From positions 62,001 to 126,000 of the forward strand of contig NZ_CSTD01000006.1 in NCBI RefSeq assembly GCF_001053185.1: DNA of 64,000 nucleotides. The letters run 5' to 3'. The stretch comes from Mycobacterium bohemicum DSM 44277. GTDB lineage: Bacteria > Actinomycetota > Actinomycetes > Mycobacteriales > Mycobacteriaceae. The position numbers were made by a program, and so were the translations under genes. Of this stretch, positions 25,859-34,851 are shown piece by piece. The notes under the pieces are model-generated. The model saw nothing but the letters and a program-made list of their open reading frames with translations, did no database searches and was not told the DNA's origin. Positions within the stretch are counted from its first letter, which is position 1, and the number at the start of each line of letters is the position of its first letter.

Positions 25859-26208
25859 GCTCGCTGAGAATCCTGCTTGGGCAGGCTGGCCACCAGCGGC
25901 GTGTCGACGCCGAGCGGGCCCATCTTGGCGGCCCCGCCCGGTGACCCGAGCGGCTCGTCACGGCCTGGGAGGGTTTCGAAAAAGAATGCTGCATTGTCCG
26001 TTTGATAGGGCTGCAGGTCTTCGGGAAGGTCGTCTTCGTAGTAGATGGCCTCGACGGGGCAGACCGGCTCGCACGCTCCGCAGTCCACGCATTCGTCGGG
26101 ATGGATGTAGAGTGCGCGGCCGCCCTCGTAGATGCAGTCCACCGGGCACTCCTCCACGCAGGCCCGGTCCATCACGTCAACGCATGGCTTCCCGATCACG
26201 TACGTCAT
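25855..26208 (-). CDS. fdxA: 7Fe ferredoxin FdxA-type
   Basis: 117 residues from ATG 26208. The N-terminal half has both clusters' ligands: CVEECPVDCIYEG and ECVDCGACEPVCPVEAIYYE, the 3Fe-4S/4Fe-4S pattern of mycobacterial FdxA/FdxC. The C-terminal ~45 residues (FFFETLPGRDEPLGSPGGAA and beyond) are typical of the long actinobacterial form. It is a low-potential cytosolic electron carrier. First gene of a three-gene operon with a regulator and a membrane protein, divergent from the molybdopterin fusion protein, with a shared dyad between. Confidence 0.92.
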   Translation of the reverse strand: MTYVIGKPCVDVMDRACVEECPVDCIYEGGRALYIHPDECVDCGACEPVCPVEAIYYEDDLPEDLQPYQTDNAAFFFETLPGRDEPLGSPGGAAKMGPLGVDTPLVASLPKQDSQRA

Positions 26209-26217
26209 GGCGTAGAG

Positions 26218-26241
26218 TTTACACAAATCAGCTTGTGAAAA
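26218..26241. promoter_or_regulatory. operator-like dyad between fdxA and the molybdopterin gene
   Basis: TTTACACAA (26218-26226) and TTGTGAAAA (26233-26241) form an 8/9 inverted repeat around 6 bp. It lies 9 bp upstream of fdxA and 20 bp upstream of the divergent gene, so one protein could control both. Its arms match dyads at 28203-28224 and 47580-47602. Confidence 0.6.
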
Positions 26242-26261
26242 CTAGGGAGGTGTGGGATCCG

Positions 26262-28133
26262 ATGCCCGACAATGAACTCGACTCCCCAAAGTCCCAGGGT
26301 GAAAGTAGTGGCGCTGACGGGCACGTCGATTCGCCGGGAACTGCCTTGACTACCGCCGCGCACGACGGCGGAAAGCTCCAGCCCAGCAACGACGCTCGCA
26401 ACGGGCATCAGGCCGCGGACTATCGCGCAGAGCTGCAAATTGCTGAGAACGTCGTTAACCCGGAGGCCTGGGCCGGCGGGCTGGAAGACAAGCGTGCGAT
26501 TGCGCCGCGACTGCGGGTCGGACGTGACAAGTGGTTCAACCTGCTGTGGCTGATTCCCGTTGGGTTCGCCCTGTTGGTCGGGGCTGTGGCGGTGGGCAAA
26601 GGCCTGCACAACATGCCGGCGGTGCAGGCGTTCATCCAGCGTTATCCCGGTACCCATGTGCCTTCGGGGGTCAGCGCGGGCATCCCCGCCTGGGTGGGCT
26701 GGACGCATTTTTTCAACCTTTTCTTGATGATGTTCATCATCCGCTCCGGGGTTCAGATCCTGTGTGATCATCCGCGGCTGTACTTCAGTCGCAACGCCAC
26801 GCCGGGCAAGGACGAGTGGCTTCGGGTGGCAAAGGCGGTGCCGGATGACCCGCTGTGGACGGCCAAGGACGATTCGGTTGGACTGCCCGGTCAGTTGGGG
26901 TTGCCCGGGATTCGCCATTCCATTGGGCTGGCGCGGTGGTGGCACCTCGGGGTTGACGTCGTGTGGCTGCTCAACGGCGCGGTCTTCTACGTGCTTTTGT
27001 TCGCTACCGGGCAATGGCGTCACATCGTGCCGACCAGCTGGGACGTCTTTCCCAACGCGGTATCGGTGGGGATCCAGTACCTGTCGCTGAACTGGCCGAC
27101 CGACAGCACGTGGGTGGCCTACAACGGCATGCAGTTGCTGGCGTACTTCACCACCGTCTTTATCGCCGCACCGCTCGCGGTCATCACTGGGCTGGGGATG
27201 TCGCCGGCGCTGTCGATGCGTCTCACCGTGATCAGTAAACGGTTGAGTATCCAGGCCGCACGCTCGCTACATTTCCTGGTGCTGGTGTATTTCCTGTTCT
27301 TCATCGTTGTCCACGTCACGCTGGTCTTCGCTACCGAGGCTCTGCGCAACCTCAACCACATGTTCGCCGCCCGCGACGACAACAGCTGGGTTGGGTTTGC
27401 GATCTTCACCGCGGCCATGGTGGTGGTGGCCGTCGGCTGGGTAGCCGCCACCCCGCTCACCTATCGCCACCCGCGGGTGGTCCAACGCGTCGGCTACGCG
27501 CTCATCGGGCCGCTGCAGCGGCTGTTCGAGTACACCAACCCGAAGCCGGGCGCGTTCACCGAAAAGGACATCTCGCCCTATTTCTGGCACAACGGCACCT
27601 ACCCGGAAACCGTTGAGTACAAGGAGTTGGAGAAGAACAACTTTGTGGATTGGCGGCTACGGGTCTACGGCCTCGTCGAGCACCCGACCGAGTTCTCGCT
27701 GGCCGACTTGCATGACCTCCCCTACCACGAACAGATCACCCAACATTTCTGCATCCAGGGCTGGTCGGGTGTCGCCAAATGGGGTGGTGTGTCGATGCAG
27801 ACGATCATGGACATCGTCAAACCGCTGCCCGGGGCCAAATGGGTGGTGTTCTACTCGCTAGGTCCCGGCGCCGACGGCGGGATCTACTACGTCGCGCACC
27901 CGATCGAGCAGATGAGCAACCATCTGACCATGCTGGCCTACGACATGAACGGTGAACCGGTGAGCTACGGTCACGGGGCGCCGCTGCGGCTGCGCAATGA
28001 ATTGCAGCACGGCTTCCGGCATGTGAAGTGGCTCAAGGGTATTGAGTTCGTCGCGCACTACTCCGAGCTCGGCAGCGGTTATGGCGGTTACAACGAAGAC
28101 CACGAATTCTTCGGGCGTCACCAAACCATCTAA
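26262..28133 (+). CDS. cytochrome b561-like/molybdopterin sulfite-oxidase-type fusion oxidoreductase
   Basis: 623 residues from ATG 26262 (AGGGAGG upstream; GTG 26250 is an alternative). After an ~85-residue hydrophilic leader come about six membrane segments with histidines, as in cytochrome b561 (WFNLLWLIPVGFALLVGAVA, WTHFFNLFLMMFIIRS, LHFLVLVYFLFFIVVHVTLV). From about residue 440 a sulfite-oxidase-type molybdopterin domain follows: VYGLVEHPTEFSLADLHDL, the molybdenum-ligand region TQHFCIQGWSGVAKWGG, and GHGAPLRLRNELQHGFRHVK. One protein thus joins a quinone-linked haem b anchor to a Mo catalytic domain. The substrate is unknown. Confidence 0.85.
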   Translation: MPDNELDSPKSQGESSGADGHVDSPGTALTTAAHDGGKLQPSNDARNGHQAADYRAELQIAENVVNPEAWAGGLEDKRAIAPRLRVGRDKWFNLLWLIPVGFALLVGAVAVGKGLHNMPAVQAFIQRYPGTHVPSGVSAGIPAWVGWTHFFNLFLMMFIIRSGVQILCDHPRLYFSRNATPGKDEWLRVAKAVPDDPLWTAKDDSVGLPGQLGLPGIRHSIGLARWWHLGVDVVWLLNGAVFYVLLFATGQWRHIVPTSWDVFPNAVSVGIQYLSLNWPTDSTWVAYNGMQLLAYFTTVFIAAPLAVITGLGMSPALSMRLTVISKRLSIQAARSLHFLVLVYFLFFIVVHVTLVFATEALRNLNHMFAARDDNSWVGFAIFTAAMVVVAVGWVAATPLTYRHPRVVQRVGYALIGPLQRLFEYTNPKPGAFTEKDISPYFWHNGTYPETVEYKELEKNNFVDWRLRVYGLVEHPTEFSLADLHDLPYHEQITQHFCIQGWSGVAKWGGVSMQTIMDIVKPLPGAKWVVFYSLGPGADGGIYYVAHPIEQMSNHLTMLAYDMNGEPVSYGHGAPLRLRNELQHGFRHVKWLKGIEFVAHYSELGSGYGGYNEDHEFFGRHQTI

Positions 28134-28202
28134 TGCGTGTCGAACAACAGGTGCCATTGGGACCTAGCGAAGGCTTCCCTATCGCGCACTCATGCGATAG
28201 TG

Positions 28203-28224
28203 TTTACACAAGTACGTTTGTAAA
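28203..28224. promoter_or_regulatory. operator-like dyad before DUF2249-cupin gene
   Basis: TTTACA and TGTAAA separated by CAAGTACGTT, with a GTAC centre. It lies 25 bp before the ATG at 28249. It shares the TTTACACAAGT half with the site at 47580. Confidence 0.6.
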
Positions 28225-28248
28225 AACCCTCGGGAGGCGCGAAACCCT

Positions 28249-28854
28249 ATGGCAGACAACGAACTCGACGTGCGACAGCTGCGCAAACCGGACAAGCATC
28301 CGGCGATCTTCGCCACCTATGCCGACCTGCCGGTCGGGGGATCGTTCGTGCTGGTCAACAACCATGATCCCAAGCACCTCCATGAGGAATTCGAGGCCGA
28401 TCACGCTGGCAGCTACGGCTGGGAGTACGTCGAGAAGGGCCCGACGGTCTGGCGGATCCGGATCAGCAAACTCACCACCACCCCGCTGCCGCGGATTGTG
28501 ACGAACACCGCCGATATCGTGGCTGCCGACGTAGAGCCAGGTGTACCCGGGGTGGAGTGGAAGCTGGAGGTCCGCGAACGCGACCTGGACTCGAATGTCA
28601 TCGCGCTGGCACCCAACGGCGGAATCGACACGCACACCGGGGCCGACGTCGACGTGTTGATCCACGTGCTGTCCGGCAGCGGCCAGCTGACCACCGAGCA
28701 GGACACCATTGACCTGGCCCCCGGCGCCTTCGTGTGGCTACCGCGTCGGTCGCGGCGACAGTTCACCGCCGGTCCGAACGGACTGCGCTACCTGACGGTG
28801 CACCAAAAGCGGGAAATCCTGCCCCTGACCCCCACCGTGCGGCAAGTTGACTGA
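28249..28854 (+). CDS. DUF2249-cupin fusion protein
   Basis: 201 residues. The N-terminal DUF2249 domain reads LRKPDKHPAIFATYADLPVG, GSFVLVNNHDPKHLHEEFEA and GSYGWEYVEKGPTVWRIRI. The C-terminal half is a single-domain cupin (HTGADVDVLIHVLSGSGQLT, LAPGAFVWLPRRSRRQFTAG). DUF2249 proteins recur beside denitrification and hemerythrin genes; a haem or NO role is suspected but unproven. GGGAGG precedes the ATG. It overlaps the start of the methyltransferase gene. A truncated relic of the same gene is at 22215-22297. Confidence 0.85.
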   Translation: MADNELDVRQLRKPDKHPAIFATYADLPVGGSFVLVNNHDPKHLHEEFEADHAGSYGWEYVEKGPTVWRIRISKLTTTPLPRIVTNTADIVAADVEPGVPGVEWKLEVRERDLDSNVIALAPNGGIDTHTGADVDVLIHVLSGSGQLTTEQDTIDLAPGAFVWLPRRSRRQFTAGPNGLRYLTVHQKREILPLTPTVRQVD

Positions 28855-29678
28855 TGAGCAACGTCCTCCCAAACAATCAATCCAAGCTGCCGTCGTCGGG
28901 CCGCGGCGATGACACCGTGCAAGGGCATTGGCTGCTGGCGCGGCTGGGCAAGCGGGTGTTGCGCCCTGGCGGTATTGGGCTGACTCGCGCGCTGCTGTCC
29001 GACGCCGGTGTGACCGACACTGACGTGCTCGAGCTTGCCCCAGGTCTGGGCCGCACGGCGACCGAGATCCTCGCTCGGCGTCCCCGGTCATACGTTGGTG
29101 TCGAGCAAGACCCCGACGCCGCTCGGTCAGTCCGCAACGTCATTACCGGCCATGGGGAGGTCCGGGTCGCCGACGCGGCTAAGACTGGCCTGCCTGATGC
29201 CAGCAGAGACGTTGTCATCGGTGAGGCGATGCTGACAATGCAAGGCGATCCGGCCAAGCACGCCATCGTGGCAGAGGCGTCGCGGGTGCTGCGGCCGGGC
29301 GGACGCTACGCCATCCACGAACTCGCGTTGACGCCCGACACCATCTCCGATGAGCTCAAGACCGACGTCCGGCAGTCGCTTGCCCGAGCGATCAAGGTCA
29401 ATGCCCGTCCCCTGACGGTTGCCGAGTGGACACGACTGCTGGCGGACCATGGTCTGGTCGTCGACCATGTCGCGACCGCGCCGATGGCGCTGTTACAACC
29501 GCGACGCCTGATCTCCGACGAAGGCCTCCTGGGGGTGTTGCGGTTCGCCAAAAACCTGTTGATCCACCATGACGCCCGCCGCCGAGTGGCTCTGATGCGT
29601 GGCACCTTCCGCAAGCACCGCGAGCGGTTGATCGCCGTTGCGATCGTCGCTCACAAAGCCACCGGCGACGCCGGCTGA
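28854..29678 (+). CDS. class I SAM-dependent methyltransferase
   Basis: 274 residues. SAM-binding motif I is VLELAPGLGRTATEIL, motif II is YVGVEQDPDAA, with ASRDVVIGEAMLTM and the post-motif RVLRPGGRYAIHELAL. The start ATG overlaps the previous stop, so it is translated with the DUF2249-cupin gene. The substrate is unknown. Its position suggests modification of a small molecule or quinone-like compound linked to the redox cluster, but that is speculation. Confidence 0.85.
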   Translation: MSNVLPNNQSKLPSSGRGDDTVQGHWLLARLGKRVLRPGGIGLTRALLSDAGVTDTDVLELAPGLGRTATEILARRPRSYVGVEQDPDAARSVRNVITGHGEVRVADAAKTGLPDASRDVVIGEAMLTMQGDPAKHAIVAEASRVLRPGGRYAIHELALTPDTISDELKTDVRQSLARAIKVNARPLTVAEWTRLLADHGLVVDHVATAPMALLQPRRLISDEGLLGVLRFAKNLLIHHDARRRVALMRGTFRKHRERLIAVAIVAHKATGDAG

Positions 29679-29752
29679 CGGCTAGCAACGTCGAAGCTGA
29701 CGTGCGGATCGAGCGGGAGCCTTAGCAACGGCACCGAGTATTGGAGGACTTG

Positions 29753-31486
29753 ATGGCCATCGAAGTGGCCCCGCGAGAATTGGTGGCGCGTCGCGCGTTT
29801 CCTGCGCGGCTGGGGCTGCAGGGCAGCCTGCTCTACAAGTTGATCACAACGACCGATCACAAGCTGATCGGCATCATGTACATGGTCGCCTGCTTCACAT
29901 TCTTTTTCATTGGCGGCCTGCTGGCGTTGCTGATGCGCGCCGAACTCGCCGCGCCCGGGTTGCAGTTCTTCTCGAACGAGCAGTACAACCAGCTGTTCAC
30001 CATGCACGGCACGATCATGCTGCTGTTTTATGCCACCCCGATCGTGTTTGGGTTCGCGAACCTGGTGCTGCCGTTGCAGATCGGCGCACCCGACGTGGCG
30101 TTCCCCCGGCTCAACGCCCTGTCATTTTGGCTTTTCGTATTCGGCGCGCTGATCGCGATCTCGGGGTTCATCACCCCGGGTGGGGCCGCGGACTTCGGTT
30201 GGACCGCCTACACGCCGCTGTCCAATGCTGTCCACAGTCCCGGCGCGGGCGGCGACCTGTGGATCCTGGGTTTGGCGGTCGGCGGTCTGGGCACCATCCT
30301 GGGCGGGGTCAACATGATCACCACGGTGGTGTGCCTGCGCGCACCGGGGATGACGATGTTCCGGATGCCGATTTTCACCTGGAACATCTTGATTACCAGC
30401 ATCATGGTGCTGATCGCGTTCCCGCTGCTCACCGCCGCGTTGTTCGGGCTGGCCGCCGACCGGCACCTGGGCGCCCACGTCTACGACCCGGCCAATGGAG
30501 GGGTGATCCTGTGGCAGCACCTGTTCTGGTTTTTCGGCCACCCCGAGGTCTACATCGTGGCGCTGCCGTTCTTCGGCATCATCACCGAAGTCATCCCCGT
30601 GTTCGCCCGCAAACCGATCTTCGGCTACACCACAATGGTCTATGCAACGCTGTCGATCGCCGCATTGTCGACCGCGGTGTGGGCGCACCACATGTTCGCC
30701 ACCGGAGCCGTTCTGCTGCCGTTCTTCAGCCTCATGTCGTATCTGATCGCCATCCCGACCGGGATCAAGTTCTTCAACTGGATCGGCACCATGTGGCACG
30801 GCCAGCTGACGTTCGAGACACCGATGCTGTTCTCGGTGGGCTTTATGGTGACGTTCCTGTTGGGTGGGCTGTCTGGGGTGCTGCTGGCCAGCCCGCCGAT
30901 CGACTTCCACGTCACCGACACCTACTTCCTGGTTGCGCATTTCCATTACGTGCTGTTCGGCACGATCGTGTTCGCCACCTTCGCCGGTGTCTACTTCTGG
31001 TTCCCGAAGATGACCGGCCGGCTGCTCGACGAGCGGCTGGGCAAGCTGCACTTCTGGCTCACCTTCATCGGCTTCCACACCACTTTTTTGGTGCAGCATT
31101 GGCTGGGCAATATGGGCATGCCGCGCCGCTATGCCGACTACCTGCCCACCGACGGCTTCCAGGGCTTGAACGTCGTCTCCACGATCGGGGCGTTCATCCT
31201 GGGTGCGTCGATGTTTCCGTTCGTGTGGAACGTGTTCAAGAGTTGGCGCTACGGCGAACCGGTCACCGTCGATGACCCCTGGGGACACGGCAACTCGCTG
31301 GAGTGGGCCACCAGTTGCCCGCCGCCGCGGCACAACTTCACCGAGTTGCCCCGCATCCGCTCCGAGCGGCCCGCCTTCGAGATGCACTACCCGCACATGG
31401 TCGAACGGATGCGCAACGAGCTATACATCGGGCGCGAAGCCGTCGTCGGCGCCGGCGAGAAACGCGAAAAGACCCCGACCGCTTAG
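29753..31486 (+). CDS. ctaD: cytochrome c oxidase subunit I (extra copy)
   Basis: 577 residues, full length for mycobacterial CtaD. Haem and copper ligands are visible: MHGTIMLLF (low-spin haem His), FWFFGHPEVYIVALP (Cu-B His and cross-linked Tyr), WAHHMF (Cu-B His pair) and FLVAHFHYVLFG (haem a3 and a His). About 12 membrane segments. I chose ATG 29753 with GGAGG six bases upstream, rather than TTG 29741. No ctaC or ctaE accompanies it. It probably works with subunits encoded elsewhere, as an alternative terminal oxidase for low-oxygen or NO conditions. Confidence 0.95.
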   Translation: MAIEVAPRELVARRAFPARLGLQGSLLYKLITTTDHKLIGIMYMVACFTFFFIGGLLALLMRAELAAPGLQFFSNEQYNQLFTMHGTIMLLFYATPIVFGFANLVLPLQIGAPDVAFPRLNALSFWLFVFGALIAISGFITPGGAADFGWTAYTPLSNAVHSPGAGGDLWILGLAVGGLGTILGGVNMITTVVCLRAPGMTMFRMPIFTWNILITSIMVLIAFPLLTAALFGLAADRHLGAHVYDPANGGVILWQHLFWFFGHPEVYIVALPFFGIITEVIPVFARKPIFGYTTMVYATLSIAALSTAVWAHHMFATGAVLLPFFSLMSYLIAIPTGIKFFNWIGTMWHGQLTFETPMLFSVGFMVTFLLGGLSGVLLASPPIDFHVTDTYFLVAHFHYVLFGTIVFATFAGVYFWFPKMTGRLLDERLGKLHFWLTFIGFHTTFLVQHWLGNMGMPRRYADYLPTDGFQGLNVVSTIGAFILGASMFPFVWNVFKSWRYGEPVTVDDPWGHGNSLEWATSCPPPRHNFTELPRIRSERPAFEMHYPHMVERMRNELYIGREAVVGAGEKREKTPTA

Positions 31487-31546
31487 CAGCTGGACAGCGA
31501 AGCTCTATCTAGCGCAGCATCCGCGACAGATCAGGCACGGCGTCTT

Positions 31547-31780
31547 ATGGCTAACGATCCAAGGATTGTGAACAACGCCGAGCGGAGCCAAAATGACCTC
31601 GACCGGCTCAACACCGACACCCGCGAACTCGAGGTATCCGACAAGCCACTGGGCCGGCCCGCCGGTGAGGAGCTCGTTGATCTGGATACCGATGCGGCAT
31701 TCTGGCGTGAAGTCGACGACGAAGCAACCCCGAAAACAATCCGGTCGACAATAAAAAGAAGACAGATTGATACGGAGTGA
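31547..31780 (+). CDS. small hydrophilic hypothetical protein
   Basis: 77 residues, highly charged (NDLDRLNTDTRELEVSDKPL, DLDTDAAFWREVDDEATPKT). It lies between ctaD and the succinate-dehydrogenase-like genes, 60 bp after ctaD and 3 bp before the next ATG. No known motif was recognised. The tight spacing supports a real gene; the lack of a strong ribosome site does not. Confidence 0.45.
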   Translation: MANDPRIVNNAERSQNDLDRLNTDTRELEVSDKPLGRPAGEELVDLDTDAAFWREVDDEATPKTIRSTIKRRQIDTE

Positions 31781-31783
31781 TCG

Positions 31784-32600
31784 ATGAGCACGCCGACAAC
31801 GCAACGCACAGGCGTCTTTTCGCCAACCCGCGCCGAGATACCGCAACGCACACTGCGCACCGACGCGTGGTGGTTCCCACCGCTGATAGTCAACATCGGC
31901 CTGGCCGCGTTCATTATCTACGCAACCGTCCGTGCGTTCTGGGGCAGCTCCTATTGGGTCAAGGATTACCACTACCTGACCCCGTTCTACTCACCGTGCA
32001 TCAGCGCATCCTGCGCACCCGGCGCCAGCCACCTCGGTGTCTGGCTGGGACAGTTCCCGGCGTGGATCCCATTGGGAATGCTGGTGTTGCCGTTCCTGCT
32101 GGCCTTCCGGATCACCTGCTACTACTACCGCAAGGCCTACTACCGGTCGGTGTGGCAGTCCCCCACCAGCTGCGCAATCCCCGAGCCGCGCGCCCCGCTA
32201 CACCGGAGAAACCCGGCTTCCGCTGATCATCCAGAACAGCAACCGGTACTTCTTCTACATCGCCTTCCTCATCGCGTCCATCAACACCTACGACGCGATC
32301 ATCGCATTTCACTGCCCGTCCGGCTTCGGGTCCGGTTTGGGCAACATCATTCTCGTGGTCAACGTGCTCCTGCTGTGGTCCTACACAGGCGGATGCCATT
32401 CATGCCGACACCTCATTGGAGGCCGACTCAAGCACTTCTCCAAACACCCGGTCCGGTACTGGCTTTGGACGAAAGTCACCTGGTTCAACGAACGGCACAT
32501 GCAGTTCGCGTGGATCACCCTGGGCACGCTGGCACTCACCGACTTCTACATCATGCTGGTGGCCAGCGGCACCATCAGCGATCTGAGATTCATTGGCTGA
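31784..32600 (+). pseudogene. succinate dehydrogenase membrane anchor (Rv0249c-like), frameshifted
   Basis: Close relative of Rv0249c, the membrane subunit of one mycobacterial succinate dehydrogenase. Frame 1 reads TLRTDAWWFPPLIVNIGLAA, DYHYLTPFYSPCISASCAPG and CYYYRKAYYRSVWQSP. After EPRA near 32192 the match moves to another frame: YTGETRLPLIIQNSNRYFFY, CHSCRHLIGGRLKHFSKHP and the ending ALTDFYIMLVASGTIS. One extra C in the GCGCCCCGC run explains the shift. Everything else is intact, so the change is recent, or a sequence error. Confidence 0.85.
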
Positions 32601-32659
32601 CAGCTAATCCACGAACAACCGGCGACGAACTGGCCAAGCACCCAGGACGGAGAAGTTAG

Positions 32660-33406
32660 ATGAGCTACAACGCGAGCATGCGGGTATGGCGTGGCGACCA
32701 GGACGGCGGCGCCTTGCAGGACTTCACCGTCGAAGTCAACCAGGGCGAGGTGGTGCTCGACGTCATCCACCGTCTGCAACAGACCCAAACGCCCGACCTC
32801 GCGGTGCGCTGGAATTGTAAAGCGGGCAAGTGCGGATCGTGCTCGGCAGAAATCAACGGCCACCCGAAGCTGATGTGCATGACCCGGCTGTCGACATTCG
32901 CCCAGGACGAGGTCATCACCGTCACCCCGATGCGGACATACCCGGTGATTCGCGATCTGGTCACCGACCTCTCGTTCAACTACGAGAAGGCCCGGGAGAT
33001 CCCGTCGTTCACCCCGCCCAAGGGATTGCAGCCCGGTGAGTACCGGATGGCGCAGGTCGACGTCCAGCGCTCGCAGGAGTTCCGCAAATGTATCGAATGC
33101 TTCCTATGCCAAAACGTCTGCCACGTGATCCGCGACCACGAGGACAACAAGAAGGTCTATGCCGGCCCGCGGTTCTTCATCCGCATCGCCGAACTCGAGA
33201 TGCATCCACTCGATACCGCCGACCGTCGAGACCTCGCCCAGGACCATGAGGGCCTGGGGTTGTGCAACATCACCAAATGCTGCACCGAGGTCTGCCCGGA
33301 AAACATCAAGATCACCGACAACGCGATCATCCCGATGAAGGAACGCGTTGCCGGCCGCAGGTACGACCCCGCGGTCTGGCTGGGCAACAAGCTGTTCCGC
33401 CGATAG
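32660..33406 (+). CDS. sdhB: succinate dehydrogenase/fumarate reductase iron-sulfur subunit
   Basis: 248 residues, very similar to Rv0247c. The N-terminal 2Fe-2S domain has WNCKAGKCGSCSAEING and LMCMTR. The C-terminal domain has the 4Fe-4S and 3Fe-4S ligands CIECFLCQNVCHV and CNITKCCTEVCPENIKI. It carries electrons from a flavoprotein to quinone. The flavoprotein subunit normally encoded between the anchor and this gene is missing here, so it must pair with one from elsewhere or be idle. Confidence 0.93.
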   Translation: MSYNASMRVWRGDQDGGALQDFTVEVNQGEVVLDVIHRLQQTQTPDLAVRWNCKAGKCGSCSAEINGHPKLMCMTRLSTFAQDEVITVTPMRTYPVIRDLVTDLSFNYEKAREIPSFTPPKGLQPGEYRMAQVDVQRSQEFRKCIECFLCQNVCHVIRDHEDNKKVYAGPRFFIRIAELEMHPLDTADRRDLAQDHEGLGLCNITKCCTEVCPENIKITDNAIIPMKERVAGRRYDPAVWLGNKLFRR

Positions 33407-33489
33407 CTGCTCGGTTCCGGGTAGTTCAGGTTGCACTATCGGTGGTGAAATTCACATGGGGCGGCGATGACTCACGGGCGGCACTAGTG

Positions 33490-33933
33490 CTAGCAGCGCT
33501 CGACGCCCCGGGGCATGATTCGCGGCGTGTCGGTGCCGGAGAGCCGGCGGTGCATGGCCCAGGCGATCCGGGCGGCTTGGATCTTCGCGTGTTCGGCGAC
33601 CGGTCCGCGGTGCATCTCGTCGACGGTGTTGTTCCACGTGGTCAGCCAGCGGACGAAGTGACGACCGCTCAGCGGAGTCTGGTGATGAACGTGTCGGTGG
33701 GCGTGCAGTGCGCTGCCCCGGTAGCGTCCGGCGCGAAACAGCACGGTTTCCCAGGAGTCGCACATCACCGGAATGTGCGCATCTAGACCCCTGATCCGCA
33801 ACTCGGTGAAGGGCTCGGCGAGCACATCGTCGACAAACACCCGGCGGTAAAAACGGCGCAGCAGTTTTTCCACATCGGCGCGGGTGGTCAGGTCCGTGCT
33901 CGCATGGTCAGGTGGCGCCTGCAGCTCAGTCAT
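33490..33933 (-). CDS. group III truncated haemoglobin
   Basis: 147-residue trHb III-like protein. The helix pattern is LLRRFYRRVFVDDVLAEPFT, DAHIPVMCDSWETVLFRAGR, RHVHHQTPLSGRHFVRWLTT (with the probable proximal His) and EHAKIQAARIAWAMHRRL. These globins bind O2 or NO and are often found with microaerobic or NO genes. The start ATG overlaps the regulator stop, forming a two-gene operon on the minus strand. Confidence 0.8.
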   Translation of the reverse strand: MTELQAPPDHASTDLTTRADVEKLLRRFYRRVFVDDVLAEPFTELRIRGLDAHIPVMCDSWETVLFRAGRYRGSALHAHRHVHHQTPLSGRHFVRWLTTWNNTVDEMHRGPVAEHAKIQAARIAWAMHRRLSGTDTPRIMPRGVERC

Positions 33934-34678
33934 TCGCGATCACCCTGGCAAGACACAGGTCGGGTTCGACAAACGGCTCCAGCTCGGCCTGCAGCGCTGA
34001 ACGTGGCGACTTTTTCGCCCGGCCTTCGGTCGCTGTCGCGTTGGTGAGTAGGCCCTGCAGTAGTCCCCGGTGCAAGGCGCACCCCACCTCCGGGTGGGCA
34101 CGGGCCAGATCCCGGACCGGGCAGGCGTGCAGACGAATGGTCTGCTGGGTGCCGGCGATCGACGTCGCGGCCGGTGTCAGCTCAGGACCGAACCCCATCC
34201 GTGCGAAAACCGACGCGACCATCGCCGCTCGATCCTCGAGGGTCTCACTGGGCGTAGTTCTGTCCGAAACATCCAGTCCCGCATCAACGTCGCTCGCTGA
34301 CCCGACCTGGATGCGCTCAGCCCAACGCCGCCCGGCAGCCTCGGCGCGTCGACGCCGCTGATCGGCGGTGTCGCCCAGTTCCAAGGCCAATATTTCGGCA
34401 AGGTTTCGATAGTCCAGCCGGTCGCGTACGGCCATGTAGCCGGTGCGGGGACGGCCCACGCCGGCGCGTGTCATGCGGGTGCGCTCGATGGCTCCTTGGT
34501 TACACAGCGCGTCGAGGTGAAATCGCACCGTGGTCACGTGCAGTCGCAACTGTTCGGCAAGCTCGGTCGCGTCGACGGCTCCGTCGTGCTCACGCACCAA
34601 CTCCAGGATCCGTTGGCGTTGCCGGTTTCCTGGCCCGCGGTGCACTCGTCGGGCCCTGCGGTCGTTGTGGTCAGCCAC
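33926..34678 (-). CDS. winged-helix regulator with Cys3-His motif, paralogue 2
   Basis: 250 residues from GTG 34678 (GAGAGGA upstream). The winged helix covers RQRILELVREHDGAVDATEL, EQLRLHVTTVRFHLDALCNQ and GRPRTGYMAV. The C-terminal Cys/His set is C186 (LHACPV), C200 and H203 (GCALHRGLLQG), C242 (EPDLCLARV), with the same C-x13-C-x2-H spacing as its paralogues. It is followed by and coupled to a group III globin. Upstream lies a TATTATT dyad shared exactly with a second locus, its likely operator. It may sense NO or oxygen. Confidence 0.75.
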   Translation of the reverse strand: MADHNDRRARRVHRGPGNRQRQRILELVREHDGAVDATELAEQLRLHVTTVRFHLDALCNQGAIERTRMTRAGVGRPRTGYMAVRDRLDYRNLAEILALELGDTADQRRRRAEAAGRRWAERIQVGSASDVDAGLDVSDRTTPSETLEDRAAMVASVFARMGFGPELTPAATSIAGTQQTIRLHACPVRDLARAHPEVGCALHRGLLQGLLTNATATEGRAKKSPRSALQAELEPFVEPDLCLARVIAND

Positions 34679-34707
34679 CCGAGGTGTCCTCTCGTCCCCT
34701 TGCCCTC

Positions 34708-34741
34708 CGGCTATTTAAAGGATATTATTCATTAATAATAG
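34708..34741. promoter_or_regulatory. 34-bp operator block, copy 1
   Basis: Contains the palindrome TATTATT (34723-34729)-CATT-AATAATA (34734-34740), preceded by CTATTTAAAGGA. The entire 34 bp recurs without change at 56969-57002. It lies between the divergent regulator 2 and nitroreductase 1 genes. It is strikingly AT-rich against the GC-rich background. Confidence 0.7.
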
Positions 34742-34851
34742 CATCCCTGCAAGAGATCTAGTCGTCACCCACCGCACGAATGAACCTGTGACGACATGGG
34801 CAGGACGCAGTTCGCAAAAGGCCTGGGAAAACAGGAAATTGGAGGTGGGTC

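Noticed and set aside
26218..26241. FNR/CRP-type site (TTGAT-N4-ATCAA or TGTGA-N6-TCACA)
   Set aside because: The TTTACACAA/TTGTGAAAA arms and spacing do not fit either consensus well; a winged-helix regulator encoded next door is a better candidate.
30122..31396. 424-residue minus-strand frame opposite ctaD (and a 382-residue frame in another phase)
   Set aside because: Highly polar His/Gln/Arg-rich mirror of a membrane protein gene; typical codon-bias shadow.
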